Source: Bacillota bacterium (lineage in GTDB: Bacteria; Bacillota; Desulfitobacteriia; Desulfitobacteriales; JAJXUE01). From it: DNA of 40,261 bases. Position numbers and translations under genes: made by a program. The DNA lies in the NCBI GenBank assembly GCA_021811155.1, contig JAJZPO010000019.1:1-40261 (forward strand), read 5' to 3'. This document shows positions 1 to 7,954 of the stretch, in pieces (position 1 is the stretch's first letter; the number at the start of each line of letters is the position of its first letter). Under the pieces are notes generated by a model. That model did not search any database, was not told where the DNA came from, and saw only the letters and a list, made by a program, of their open reading frames with translations.

Positions 1-2
1 AT

Positions 3-182
3 GCTGCAAGAAATATGTTGAATTTTACTGGAAGGCCCTATCACCCCATACTTTTATATGACTTGGCGGCTTGTTATGAAAGTTGGGATAAACTGTTAAA
101 CACAGGGGCAAGCACAATATATCCGTCACACGGTAAGCCTTTTGATTCTGTAAGGCTTAAGATTTTGTGCAATCACCTATAG
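3..182 (+). CDS. C-terminal end of a metallo-beta-lactamase-fold hydrolase (5' end outside window)
   Basis: An open frame runs in from the left edge and stops with TAG at 180-182, giving about 59 residues. The end of the peptide reads LLNTGASTIYPSHGKPF, matching the last conserved part of metallo-beta-lactamase-fold hydrolases, where a strand followed by P-[ST]-H-G-x-P-F carries the last metal-ligand histidine. The metal-binding HxHxDH motif would lie upstream, outside the window. The substrate cannot be told. It converges on the ABC operon that starts on the other side of a hairpin at 223-259. The assignment rests on one short motif, so it is fairly but not fully secure. Confidence 0.6.
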   Translation, partial: AARNMLNFTGRPYHPILLYDLAACYESWDKLLNTGASTIYPSHGKPFDSVRLKILCNHL

Positions 183-222
183 AACGAAAATCTTTACAGC
201 TAAAACTATTGCGGTTCACGCT

Positions 223-259
223 CTTTGGCGGCAGGGTAATCATTGCCCTGCCGCCAAAG
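223..259. terminator. Hairpin between convergent genes
   Basis: Perfect 14-bp stem CTTTGGCGGCAGGG / CCCTGCCGCCAAAG with a 9-nt loop lies between the stop of the plus-strand hydrolase and the 3' end of the minus-strand permease. Only a weak T tract follows on either side. A second small hairpin (TGCCGC-CTC-GCGGCA) follows near 295-310. It probably ends transcription from one or both sides. Confidence 0.55.
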
Positions 260-341
260 CTTTGCAATAATGGCAAAATTGTCTGGAGATTCTGTGCCGC
301 CTCGCGGCAGGGTACGGGTGCTGTCGGAAATACCCCTTACT

Positions 342-1532
342 TTACCTGGCCAGTTTGACCGAGACTACCCCGGCCACGAAAAATACAGCGGCCATACCTG
401 CCAGCACGGCTGCCGGCAGCAAAATCGAAGCCAAGTCCTTCCCCCGGTAGATGAGGTCTGTAAGGCCCGCCATCACCCACCCCTGCGGGGTGAACTTAGC
501 TGCAGCCTGCATCACAGGAGAAGCGATTTCGAGCGGCCAGTACACTCCTCCCAGCATTGACGTGCTGATGATGACAATGGTGGAGAGCGCCTGGAGCTGG
601 CGTTGGGTTCTCACCAGTCCGGCCAGAAAAGTTCCCAGGCCCATCACCGCGAGCATATAAGCAGTCATCAGGATGAGAAGTCCGGGTACGGAACTCCCCC
701 AGTTCACGCCGAACAAGAACTTGCCGGCCAGCACCAGGAGGGCCAGCTGGATGCAGCCCAGGACAAAAGAGCCCAGGAAAAAGCCGCCCAGGATCTGGGC
801 ACGCGACGTGGGCGTCAGCAGAAGCCTGTTCCAGGTCCGCTGTTCCCGTTCTTCCAAAATTCCGCCGACAGAAAGTACGAGGGTAAACATCACGAACATG
901 ACGGTAAAGCCCAGAGAAGACTGAGTGAAGCCAGGCACGCTCTCTTTCTCCTGTTCGCCGATATCTCTCTCCCCTATCGTAACCGGTGATCCCTCTGCCC
1001 ACTCCTCTCTGCTGCGCGCGAATACCTTTTGCCACCCGGCGTTTTCACCAGGCTCAAAGACGGTCTCCGCCACATTAGCAGCCGCGACGGACGCTTTCAG
1101 GCGGGTAAGAAAGTCGCTGATATCCTGTTTAATTGCCACACTCTCTAAACGCCCTTCCAGGCTGTAGAACTCCAGCGGCACGGGATCTTCGTTTTCTTTC
1201 AGCTTTGCCCCAAACCCGGCAGGAATCACCGCCACGGCAATTACCTTCCGGTCATCGAGGGCCTGAAAGGCCTTTTCCTCCCCTGCCGGAACGGGTTTGA
1301 AGCCGGTACTTTGCCTGAGATCTGCCGCCAGTAAGGCGGAGATCTCCGAGCGGTCCTTATCGACCAGGTAATAGGGAGTCCTGGCTGACCCCTGTGCCGT
1401 CCCGGACCCGCCTAAGGCCATGCCGATCAGCCAGGTAAAGAGGAGCGGGGACAAGAGCATGACAACCAGGAACAGCTTCTGGCTTACGGACTTTTTTATC
1501 TGGTTCAAGGTGAGCGCCAGCACCTTCTTCAC
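342..1532 (-). CDS. ABC-2 type exporter permease, second subunit
   Basis: A 396-residue membrane protein. One N-terminal membrane segment (about residues 18-40) is followed by a large external loop (about 45-210) and then five or six hydrophobic segments to the C-terminus, the layout of ABC-2 permeases of the YhgE/Pip and LnrM/LnrN type. The motif LEEREQRTWNRLLLTPTSR, linking the loop to the second membrane segment, is typical of this family. The GTG start overlaps the stop of the upstream permease by one base, with GGGGGGAG as ribosome-binding site, so the two are translationally coupled. With its sister permease and the ATPase it should form a heteromeric exporter. The substrate is unknown; drug, lipid or peptide antibiotics are usual for the family. 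Confidence 0.85.
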   Translation of the reverse strand: MKKVLALTLNQIKKSVSQKLFLVVMLLSPLLFTWLIGMALGGSGTAQGSARTPYYLVDKDRSEISALLAADLRQSTGFKPVPAGEEKAFQALDDRKVIAVAVIPAGFGAKLKENEDPVPLEFYSLEGRLESVAIKQDISDFLTRLKASVAAANVAETVFEPGENAGWQKVFARSREEWAEGSPVTIGERDIGEQEKESVPGFTQSSLGFTVMFVMFTLVLSVGGILEEREQRTWNRLLLTPTSRAQILGGFFLGSFVLGCIQLALLVLAGKFLFGVNWGSSVPGLLILMTAYMLAVMGLGTFLAGLVRTQRQLQALSTIVIISTSMLGGVYWPLEIASPVMQAAAKFTPQGWVMAGLTDLIYRGKDLASILLPAAVLAGMAAVFFVAGVVSVKLAR

Positions 1533-2731
1533 TATATTCTCCCCCCTTCCTGGAAGCGCAGGCCAAGCAGGCTAAAGGCCAGGAAAACAGCCGCAATCAG
1601 AGCGAGCACCGAGGCCTCCGGCAAAACGGCAGTGTAGTCGCGGCCTTCCATCAGTTTCAGATAGCCGGTCAGGGCCCAGCCGTTAATTGTGCCTTTTCCC
1701 AAGAGCTGCAGGAACTTGGGCATTACCATTAAAGGAACCATGCTCCCGCCAAGGAGCGCCATTACCTGCACGACAATGCTCCCAATGGCGTCAGCTGTTT
1801 TGGAACTTTTGGCTATGGTCGCGACAAATACAGCCATGGCTGCGCATGCCGCCACTGCCGCCAGGGACAGGAGCGCCAGACCTGGCAGGGAACTGCCCCA
1901 ATCAACCTTAAACAGCAACCTGGTAACCAGATAGATCGCCAGGACCTGAAGCAGGGAAACCAGCATGATGCCCAAAAACTTGCCGGCCAGGAAGCTCGCC
2001 TTTTGTGTTGGGGTGATCAAGAGCCTGCCGAATGTGCCTGCTTCTTTTTCTTCCAGCATGGACTTTGTGCCGGCCAGGGCGGTGAACAACAGAAACATCA
2101 CAGTCATCCCGGCTGCGTAGTATTGAAAAGCAGAAACCTGCCTGCGCCCGGCGCGGGTGGTTTCCCGCATCAGCTCCCCTGTACCGTTCTCGGCTTTCAG
2201 TTTCTCCATAACAGCAGGAATAAGGCGGGGGTCAATCCCGTTTGTCACAGCATCAATGGCTTCGAATCCCGTCTGAATGGCTGCAACCTGGGAAGTAAAG
2301 CTGTCTAGAACTGCTTTGGTAATTTCCCTGCGCCAGGGCTTGCCGGGATCAGAGTAAAGCTCCAGCTCAGCCTTCTCCCCTCGCATCACCTGGTCTGTGA
2401 ACCCCTCGGGCACCAGGACAAAAGCTGAGACCTCGCCCTTTGCGACCATGTCCTTGCCGGCTTGTTCCGTGGTGTCCACAACCTCAATCATTTTGCTGAT
2501 TTCCTTAGAGCCGAAGACATCCTGCCTCAAAGTCTTGGCCAGAAAGCCTTTGTCTTTGGCGAAGAATGCCACCTTGTACTTGCTGACGCTGCCGCTGTCC
2601 CCGAAGCGGGAATCGAAGGTCAGGCCCAGGATAAAAATCAAAATCAGAGGCATGAGGATTGTCAAAGCAATCCCTTTCTTGTCCCGCAGGCTGATTCTCA
2701 AATCCTTAAATGCGATATGGACGAATTTCAC
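1532..2731 (-). CDS. ABC-2 type exporter permease, first subunit
   Basis: A 399-residue permease homologous in layout to the next gene in the operon: one membrane segment near residues 20-40, an external domain to about 215, then five or six segments. The conserved linker MLEEKEAGTFGRLLITPTQK (about residue 226) parallels that of its partner, so the pair arose by duplication. GTG start, with GGGGGAAGG four bases upstream, 12 nt after the ATPase stop. The ATPase-permease-permease order is that of linearmycin-type (LnrLMN) and related resistance exporters. Substrate not inferable. Confidence 0.85.
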   Translation of the reverse strand: MKFVHIAFKDLRISLRDKKGIALTILMPLILIFILGLTFDSRFGDSGSVSKYKVAFFAKDKGFLAKTLRQDVFGSKEISKMIEVVDTTEQAGKDMVAKGEVSAFVLVPEGFTDQVMRGEKAELELYSDPGKPWRREITKAVLDSFTSQVAAIQTGFEAIDAVTNGIDPRLIPAVMEKLKAENGTGELMRETTRAGRRQVSAFQYYAAGMTVMFLLFTALAGTKSMLEEKEAGTFGRLLITPTQKASFLAGKFLGIMLVSLLQVLAIYLVTRLLFKVDWGSSLPGLALLSLAAVAACAAMAVFVATIAKSSKTADAIGSIVVQVMALLGGSMVPLMVMPKFLQLLGKGTINGWALTGYLKLMEGRDYTAVLPEASVLALIAAVFLAFSLLGLRFQEGGRI

Positions 2732-2743
2732 TGCGCCTTCCCC

Positions 2744-3673
2744 CTAGTCCCGAAGATTACGGCCTGTAAGCTGGAGGAAGACCGTTTCCAGGTTTGGTTC
2801 CTTGACTTTTACCCCGCCCACTTTTTGGCCCAGGCGGACGAAGCAGGCCAGGACTTCCGGCAGGACCTCCGGGCCTCCGGCAGACAAAAACTGAATCTCA
2901 TCGCTGCCGGCCGTAACCCCGCTCACACCGGCAATTCCCTTCAGGCAGTCGAGAACATCCTGGCCAACGCCTTGGGCTTCGACCGTAACCACATCCAGCC
3001 CCCCGGCAAGTTGGGCCAGTTCCTTCAGGCTCCCCTGGGCCAGCACCTTGCCATGGTCCATGATCGCCACCCGGCTGCACACCGACTCTACCTCCTCCAT
3101 GTAATGGCTGGTGTAAATCACCGCCATTCCCTGACTGTTCAAGAGCCTCACCGTCTCCAGGATATGGTTGCGCGACTGTGGATCGATGCCTACGGTCGGT
3201 TCGTCCATGATCAGCAGTTTCGGCCGGTGCAGCAAGCTGGCCGCGATGTTGATCCGCCGCTTCATCCCGCCGGAATAGGTCTCAATCCGTTCACTGGCCC
3301 TGTCAGCCAGGCCGGCAATATCCAATGCCTCATTGACGCGCTGCCGCAAAACCTTGCCCCCCAGCCCGTACATCCGCCCCCAGAAATTGAGGTTCTCCCT
3401 GGCGCTGAGGGTAGGGTACAGCGCTATGTCCTGAGGCACAAGCCCAATAAATTGTCTGACGGCCTTTGTGTTTACACCCGCCTGCCCGGCGAACCTAATC
3501 TCTCCCTGATCAGGTGACAGCAGGCCGCAGATCATGGCAATAGTAGTTGACTTTCCGGCTCCATTAGGCCCGAGCAGCCCGAAAACCTCCCCCTCCCCTA
3601 CCGAAAAGCTTACTCCGTTAACCGACTTTCTGCCGCTAAAGTCCTTGACCAGGTTAGTCACAGTCAACAACAA
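2744..3673 (-). CDS. ABC exporter ATP-binding protein (DrrA/LnrL-like)
   Basis: Nucleotide-binding subunit of the exporter encoded by the two downstream permeases. It shows Walker A GLLGPNGAGKSTT, Q-loop LVPQDIALYP, signature YSGGMKRRINIA, Walker B LLIMDEPTVGID and the H-loop histidine in YTSHYMEEVE. The signature with MKRR and the C-terminal extension of about 80 residues fit the DrrA/LnrL drug-exporter ATPases. The frame is open to a GTG at 3685, but there the GAAGAGG box touches the start codon. TTG at 3673 has GGAGG at 5 nt spacing and is preferred here. First gene of the operon; no regulator lies next to it. Confidence 0.88.
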   Translation of the reverse strand: MLLTVTNLVKDFSGRKSVNGVSFSVGEGEVFGLLGPNGAGKSTTIAMICGLLSPDQGEIRFAGQAGVNTKAVRQFIGLVPQDIALYPTLSARENLNFWGRMYGLGGKVLRQRVNEALDIAGLADRASERIETYSGGMKRRINIAASLLHRPKLLIMDEPTVGIDPQSRNHILETVRLLNSQGMAVIYTSHYMEEVESVCSRVAIMDHGKVLAQGSLKELAQLAGGLDVVTVEAQGVGQDVLDCLKGIAGVSGVTAGSDEIQFLSAGGPEVLPEVLACFVRLGQKVGGVKVKEPNLETVFLQLTGRNLRD

Positions 3674-4073
3674 AGCTTCCTCCACCTCTTCACCCCCGGG
3701 CCCTGCACCCTAAGGAAAATAACAGTACCGTTGCCAAATTCTTATAACTTCTACCAGTTTCGACTAATCTCCTGCCGGGTTGGGGCTTACTCACTCCCTT
3801 TTTGCCTTATCCCGCTCCAGTCTTGCTTTCATACCCAGCGCAGCCCCAGGCAATAAAGAGTTCCTGAGGCCAAGGCCAGCAAAGAAGATGTTAAAAAAGG
3901 AAACTACACCAAAGTGACAACTCTTTCCTATGACGAGGCAGATCCCAGTTAACAGGAGGCCGGTTTACACCGGCCATAATAAGGTGGAGATAAACTGTTT
4001 GTCTTTTTTGCCCGGCTTCGAGTAACTGGTCAAGCCCCTACTCCATATACTGGTACCGGAGAGGGGTGACCAG
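3674..4073. other. Intergenic region between divergent genes
   Basis: About 400 nt with no convincing gene, containing the leaders of the exporter operon (leftward) and the FRG gene (rightward). The only structure I see is a 7-bp hairpin GGCCGGT-TTAC-ACCGGCC at 3958-3975 without a T tract. No clear -35/-10 pair stands out. Confidence 0.5.
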
Positions 4074-4919
4074 ATGGAAACGGGTAATTCTGCTCAAGGC
4101 AAGGGAAGCATAGCATCCTCGACTCGCGTCCGCTCTGTGGAGGAATACCTTTCGAAAGTTGACCAGGCTTTTAAACTGCTCTGTCCGGAGAGTCAAACCT
4201 GTGAATTATGGTTCCGGGGCCAGCCGCAGGCCGGCTTCAGCCTGGAGCCTAGAATTGCCAGAAAGCCTTTGAACCCGGAGTTGGAGATCATTTATCTCTC
4301 CAAGTTTAAATCCATGGCAATTCCCTATGTGCAGAGCCTGCCCAGTTTTCCGATTCCGGACGGCCGGGCGGCATATTGGCATTGGCTGATCATGATGCAG
4401 CACTACGGCATACCAACCAGACTTATGGACTGGTCCCGCGATGCTCTAACAGCTCTGTTTTTTGCCGCAGACCAACTCCCCGCAGATAAGGGAAAAGATG
4501 CGGCAGTCTGGCTGCTCAATCCAGTGACTTTAAACAAGGCCTTTTCTTTCCACAGCTTTGTAAAACCGGGTTACATCCCCAACCTCGACGAAGAAGTCGT
4601 AGACCTGCTGTTTGGACCCAACGCTCAGCCCAAGACCAAGAAACCCGCTGCAGTAATCGGCCCACTGAACAATCCCCACATTGTGGCTCAAAGAGGAGTG
4701 TTCACAGTCTTCCCTAAGCTGAAGGTACTTACGCCTCTAAATCTCTTCCCGGACAGTTCAGAGTATCTCGCCAAAATTGTCATCGCTGCGGACCGAGTCG
4801 ATTTCATCAAGACCCAGCTGACCCATTACGGCATTACGCGCATTGCTCTTTTCCCCGAGATCACTGAAATTGCCAATGAAATCAAGATCCAGGTGGAACA
4901 GGAAGGCCAACTGCCGTAG
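4074..4919 (+). CDS. FRG domain-containing protein
   Basis: A 281-residue soluble protein. The FRG domain, named for its Phe-Arg-Gly motif, is seen as ELWFRGQPQAGFSLEPRIAR (about residues 45-64), followed by the conserved block QHYGIPTRLMDWSRDALTALFFAAD (about 116-140, quoted in two parts here: QHYGIPTRLMDWS and ALTALFFAAD). The C-terminal third (RGVFTVFPK... YGITRIALFPE) is also typical. The biochemical role of the domain is not established; from memory, it recurs in phage, plasmid and defence-rich neighbourhoods. ATG preceded by GAGGGG at 7-8 nt. It stands alone, closed by a hairpin at 4929-4958. Family call good, function unknown. Confidence 0.85.
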   Translation: METGNSAQGKGSIASSTRVRSVEEYLSKVDQAFKLLCPESQTCELWFRGQPQAGFSLEPRIARKPLNPELEIIYLSKFKSMAIPYVQSLPSFPIPDGRAAYWHWLIMMQHYGIPTRLMDWSRDALTALFFAADQLPADKGKDAAVWLLNPVTLNKAFSFHSFVKPGYIPNLDEEVVDLLFGPNAQPKTKKPAAVIGPLNNPHIVAQRGVFTVFPKLKVLTPLNLFPDSSEYLAKIVIAADRVDFIKTQLTHYGITRIALFPEITEIANEIKIQVEQEGQLP

Positions 4920-4928
4920 TAAACCTAC

Positions 4929-4958
4929 AAAGCCCGTCCAGCTTATTGGATGGGCTTT
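4929..4958 (+). terminator. Terminator-like hairpin after the FRG gene
   Basis: 12-bp stem AAAGCCCGTCCA / TGGATGGGCTTT (one G-U pair) with a 6-nt loop, ten bases after the FRG stop codon. The T tract is poor, so termination may be incomplete. Confidence 0.6.
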
Positions 4959-5273
4959 GATAACTTTCCTATAGTATTCGCCCGGGAGGCCTTGTTTTTT
5001 GGCAGCAACGAATTTTGTCATTGTGGTGAAGGTTATGGCGGTTCAGCACCGCTCGCCACTTGCTTTGTCGGTAATAATTCCCTATAATTTTCATGTAGCC
5101 GTTGTCTCGCCTGTGTTGTTTCAAACACTATTCAAGATGTCATGACATTTTAGCCTGGCGGTAGATTCGCCAATTAAACGAGGTAGGGCTACCTTATTTT
5201 TGTTCTCCGCAGCTTTGCCGCGGTCTGATATTGCCTAAGCAGCAAGGTTTTTGACGAGGGAGTGGTTAGCAGG
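4959..5273. other. Intergenic region upstream of the chemoreceptor
   Basis: About 315 nt without a gene. It holds a perfect 12-bp palindrome ATGTCATGACAT at 5137-5148, about 125 nt before the chemoreceptor start and possibly a regulator site. There is also a short imperfect palindrome AGGTAGGGCTACCT near 5182-5196. No riboswitch consensus could be matched. Confidence 0.35.
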
Positions 5274-7274
5274 ATGCGCATGAGATTACGGACGTTTTTA
5301 GGGGTTTTGCTCTTGCTCTTCGGGGTAGGCGGAATGAGCGCGGTGGGTGGGTTTTGGTATCTTAACCATTCGCTCCAGGCTCTGGTCGAGCAAGATTTGG
5401 ATCACCTGCAGAAGCTCAATACGGTTTATGCCAATGGATTGCAGCGTGGACAGGCTCTGCGCAATATGCTGCTGAACCCTGGTGATACGACCGCCAAAGC
5501 TAATTTTGACGATGCGGCTCAAAAAACAGAAGCAGCGCTAAACGCCCTGAATCGAGCGGATCTGAGTGCGCTCGACAATCAGGATGTTTCTCTGCAGCGC
5601 ATGCTGCTGGAAAAAATTGCGCAAGGGCAATCAATGGAAGCTATAAGCCGCGAAATCAAGCAAACAGAGACTCCCGTATGGCGTCAGGAAAGGGCGCTTG
5701 TGTTGCAGGAAATCAGCCGGGCTGAACAGGAATATGCCCAGACCACCGGTCGCCTGCAGCAACTGGGCACGGTGATGATCGTCGGGATGCTTGCGGTTAT
5801 CATCCTCACTGTTGGGCTGGTCATTTTTGCTTTCTTGGGGATTTCGCGGACGATCCGCGGATTGCGGGACAGCATGGCCTTGGCCGGAAACGGGGACCTC
5901 GGGGTGTGGAGGCCTGTGGAAATGGGAGACGAGCTGGGGGAATTGGCGGCATCGTTTAATGTGATGATCCGCAACCAGGCAGCAGTCCTCCAGCAAGCGG
6001 ACAAGGCCGCATTGGAAGTGGCGGCAACGGCTCAGGAAATGGTCGCTTCGGCCCAGGAAGTCACTGCTTCCGTGGAAACGATTAATGAACGCCTGGTAAG
6101 CGTCTCCGGCAACGCATCGGACGGCACCCAGGCGGCTTTGGAATCCTCGCGGGTCATGCAGGAGCTGCAGCGCTGGATTCAGGACGCTGACAGGCTTGCC
6201 AAATCTGCCCGGAGCAATTCCGAGAGCACCCTCCAAGCGGCAGAAAACGGGCAGCGCACGGTGGAGGAGACCGTACAGCGGATGAGTCATATCCGTTCCC
6301 AAACCTTGGAAACAGAAGAACTCATGACTTCCCTGGCGGATTATTCCCAACAGATCGAAGTGATTGCGCAGACAATTACGGGGTTGGCCAATCAGACCAA
6401 CCTGCTGGCGCTCAATGCGGCTATTGAAGCCGCCAGGGCCGGAGAAGCGGGGCGCGGGTTTGCCGTGGTAGCGGAAGAGGTGCGCAAGCTGGCGGAACAA
6501 TCCAATCATGGCGCCGGCGAAGTGGCGGAACTTGTGCAAAGAATTACCGCGGGTGTCGCGGCTGCGATGACCGCAGCGCAGCGCAGCCGCTCAGAAGTGG
6601 AAAGCGGCGTGCAGGTTGTGAAGCAGGCCGGAGGCGCCTTGAACGAGATCTACCAGGCCGTAACCCGAAGCGTTGAAGATATAAAAGGAATTGTGGACGT
6701 AACCGATTCGGAAATGGCGCATTCTGAGAAGGTGATGCACCTGATGGATTCGGTGGCGGAACGGATCAGACAGACGGCGGCTGACGCGCAGGATGTGGTG
6801 GCTGCAATGCAGGAAATATCCTCGGCTATGGGAAACGTCGCTGCAAGTACAGAGGTCTCGGCGACGATGTCCTCCGGACTGAAGACGGTGATCGAAAGGT
6901 TCAAGACAGCGGAGAAACAACTGACGACCAGAGAAATCCTGGAACAGGCCAAGACCGATCACCTGTATTTGCAGTCCCGCCTGACAAACATGCTAAACGG
7001 CAAGGAATCAATCCTGCAAGAGGAATTAACCACGCAGCACACCTGTGCGCTTGGGAAGTGGCACGCAAAGGCGGATGTCTCAGAGCGGCAGAAACCGGGG
7101 CTTATGCGTTTGACTGTTCCCCATGAATCCTTCCACACAGCGTTGCGCGAAGCAGTAGAGGCCTCGGCGCGCGGTGACCATGGCAAAGCAAAGCGTGAAG
7201 GAAAAGTCGTACGCCGCCAGGTAGAAAATGTTATTCGAATTGTCAATCGCATTTTGCGGGATGAGAAAGTATAA
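5274..7274 (+). CDS. Methyl-accepting chemotaxis protein with C-terminal CZB zinc-binding domain
   Basis: Membrane chemoreceptor of about 666 residues. Numbered from ATG 5274, it has a first membrane segment (about 5-27), a helical external sensor (about 28-165), a second membrane segment (about 166-190) and HAMP. The long cytoplasmic coiled coil has its hairpin tip at [20 protein letters not shown]. After the signalling domain comes a CZB (chemoreceptor zinc-binding) domain of about 100 residues with all four expected ligands: His563, Cys591 in CALGKW, His621 and His636. CZB domains bind zinc and in studied receptors sense oxidants such as hypochlorite. Start unsettled: GTG 5262, ATG 5274 and ATG 5280 are in frame; GAGGG lies 2 nt before the GTG, while AGGA lies 5 nt before ATG 5280. 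No che genes lie nearby. Confidence 0.9.
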   Translation: MRMRLRTFLGVLLLLFGVGGMSAVGGFWYLNHSLQALVEQDLDHLQKLNTVYANGLQRGQALRNMLLNPGDTTAKANFDDAAQKTEAALNALNRADLSALDNQDVSLQRMLLEKIAQGQSMEAISREIKQTETPVWRQERALVLQEISRAEQEYAQTTGRLQQLGTVMIVGMLAVIILTVGLVIFAFLGISRTIRGLRDSMALAGNGDLGVWRPVEMGDELGELAASFNVMIRNQAAVLQQADKAALEVAATAQEMVASAQEVTASVETINERLVSVSGNASDGTQAALESSRVMQELQRWIQDADRLAKSARSNSESTLQAAENGQRTVEETVQRMSHIRSQTLETEELMTSLADYSQQIEVIAQTITGLANQTNLLALNAAIEAARAGEAGRGFAVVAEEVRKLAEQSNHGAGEVAELVQRITAGVAAAMTAAQRSRSEVESGVQVVKQAGGALNEIYQAVTRSVEDIKGIVDVTDSEMAHSEKVMHLMDSVAERIRQTAADAQDVVAAMQEISSAMGNVAASTEVSATMSSGLKTVIERFKTAEKQLTTREILEQAKTDHLYLQSRLTNMLNGKESILQEELTTQHTCALGKWHAKADVSERQKPGLMRLTVPHESFHTALREAVEASARGDHGKAKREGKVVRRQVENVIRIVNRILRDEKV

Positions 7275-7289
7275 CGTTGGCGAATCACT

Positions 7290-7691
7290 TTGCGTCATGG
7301 ACGGTCGTGTAAAGTATACATTTCACCTTTTGATGTTCGCCTGCCCCAAGGGGATGAAAAAGATGATGATATTCGCACAGTCATTCAGCCTGATTTAACT
7401 GTGGTTTGCGATAGGTCAAAGATTGACGAGCATGGTTGTAAAGGGGCTCCTGACCTAATCATTGAAATCCTTTCCCCGGCAACGCTGAAAAAAGATTTGG
7501 GTGTAAAGTTGCGGCTATATGAAACAGCGGGGGTTTTAGAATATTGGGTTGTGCATCCGATTGACCAAACTGTGCTAATTTTCAATCTCAAGCAAGGAGG
7601 GTATGGCACGCCAACAATATATAAGACTCCTGACGAGATTCCCGTGAGCACATTTGGAGACTTGGTTATTGCTTTAGCAGAAGTTTTTTAA
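7290..7691 (+). pseudogene. Uma2-family (DUF820) endonuclease, 5'-truncated
   Basis: About 133 residues of the PD-(D/E)XK-like Uma2 family, recognisable from FDVRLP, QPDLTVVCD, GAPDLIIEILSPAT and LYETAGVLEYWVVHP. Full-length members have about 180-200 residues and begin with a helical part plus Y.DG...MMSPPP-type motifs. These are missing here, and only a poor TTG at 7290 is available as start. The gene begins 15 nt after the chemoreceptor stop with no ribosome-binding site, so it is most likely the 3' two-thirds of a broken gene. The predicted catalytic core acids and lysine region are retained. Related relics lie at 16507-16527 and 19780-19890. Confidence 0.75.
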
Positions 7692-7708
7692 AATTTGTGA
7701 CCCCGATG

Positions 7709-7737
7709 AATGCGACACAACTCCATTGTGTCGCATT
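7709..7737 (+). terminator. Hairpin after the Uma2 remnant
   Basis: Perfect 12-bp stem AATGCGACACAA / TTGTGTCGCATT with a 5-nt loop, 17 nt after the Uma2 stop. No T tract follows, so it may be a weak terminator or a processing hairpin. Confidence 0.5.
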
Positions 7738-7880
7738 GCTCCAAATCCGCAAAGCCGCCTGTACCAAGGGCTGAGTGGGCTTTCCTGTAATCCTCAGAGC
7801 TATCTTGCACTTAATTTTCGACGATAAGCCGCGCCCCTTTCACCGTCAAGTTAATCGTCATGCATGGCGCACTCAAAAAA

Positions 7881-7912
7881 GTCACCCATTGAGTTTAGTC
7901 TCAATGGGTGAC
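7881..7912 (-). terminator. Rho-independent terminator of the surface protein gene
   Basis: Perfect 13-bp stem GTCACCCATTGAG / CTCAATGGGTGAC with a 6-nt loop. On the minus strand it is followed by a run of six T (the A run at 7875-7880). It lies about 43 nt after the surface-protein stop, a classical intrinsic terminator. Confidence 0.9.
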
Positions 7913-7954
7913 TCTTCTTTACTTGTTTTTTGCTTATTTTTTCAAACTTAAGTG

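Noticed and set aside
2462-3517. Long open frame of 351 codons on the plus strand
   Set aside because: It is antisense to the exporter ATPase and permease, whose motifs are complete on the other strand; no family similarity or ribosome-binding site.
5150-5240. Possible riboswitch before the chemoreceptor
   Set aside because: GGTAGGGCTACC invited comparison with cyclic-di-GMP and other aptamers, but the conserved cores could not be found.
5631-6539. 302-codon frame on the minus strand
   Set aside because: Antisense shadow of the chemoreceptor signalling domain.
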